Below the pieces are notes generated by a model. It had not been told where the DNA came from. It made no database searches and saw nothing but the letters and a program-made list of their open reading frames with translations. A stretch of DNA of 23,197 nucleotides from SFTH01 sp963643985. Lineage in GTDB: Bacteria; Bacillota; Clostridia; Christensenellales; Aristaeellaceae. The stretch lies in NCBI GenBank assembly GCA_963643985.1, contig CAVINP010000024.1, positions 1 to 23,197 on the forward strand. Reading direction: 5' to 3'. Shown here piece by piece: positions 23,181 through 23,197 of the stretch (positions are counted from its first letter, which is position 1; each line of letters starts with the position of its first letter). The translations under genes and the position numbers were made by a program.

Positions 23181-23197
23181 TGTGCAGAGGGAATCGG

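Noticed and set aside
23049..23197. Thiamine (TPP) riboswitch in front of the NMT1-like importer
   Set aside because: Only about 30 bp separate the promoter from the start codon, and no TPP core sequence is visible.

Overview
The window looks like chromosomal DNA of a Gram-positive, GC-rich Bacillota (class Clostridia). Support: a tig / clpP / clpX cluster, a VanW-family cell-surface protein, a DegV protein, Shine-Dalgarno sites close to GGAGG, TTG and GTG starts, and sigma-A-type promoters with 17-bp spacers, often with an extended -10 (TGnTATAAT). A gut Clostridia lineage such as Christensenellales would fit, but that is inference. I see no rRNA, tRNA, CRISPR array, insertion sequence or prophage gene. 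Coding density is high and no gap exceeds 300 bp.

Layout. (1) 24-4931, minus strand: trigger factor with its own promoter, then clpP-clpX with a separate promoter, then a small secreted protein of unknown function, then a DegV fatty-acid-binding protein that probably starts at TTG. (2) 5146-6776, plus strand, divergent from tig: a ferredoxin-fused aldo/keto reductase overlapped 4 bp by a DUF523 gene, closed by a terminator. (3) 7032-12178: a ChvE/MmsAB-type sugar ABC transporter. It has a binding protein, a terminator-attenuator, a double ATPase and two different permeases. A LacI/CcpA-like operator palindrome, a 17-bp-spaced promoter and a leader hairpin lie upstream. (4) 12274-13956: rpsT (ribosomal protein S20, TTG start) and the replication-maintenance ATPase RarA/MgsA. 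(5) 14065-15723: a VanW-domain membrane protein with a very basic 100-residue cytoplasmic tail. (6) 15792-17234: a 73-residue membrane protein, then two adjacent uracil-DNA glycosylase-family genes, the second without any cysteine. (7) 17338-20803: a tight four-gene operon of an acidic double-zinc-ribbon protein, a metallophosphoesterase, a diacylglycerol-kinase-like lipid kinase, and one continuous reading frame that joins QueH (epoxyqueuosine reductase) to BirA (biotin-protein ligase). (8) 20800-23048, minus strand, tail-to-tail with the fusion: an NMT1/SsuA-type ABC uptake system (binding protein, permease, short ATPase) with a strong promoter.

Most genes are housekeeping. The features that deserve attention are the QueH-BirA fusion, the cysteine-free second glycosylase next to a canonical Fe-S one, the paired non-identical sugar permeases with their regulatory region, the acidic zinc-ribbon protein heading the lipid kinase/QueH-BirA operon, and a marked preference for the ATA codon in Ile-Leu pairs. 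Secreted binding proteins in this window lack a lipobox, which is unusual for a Gram-positive uptake system.
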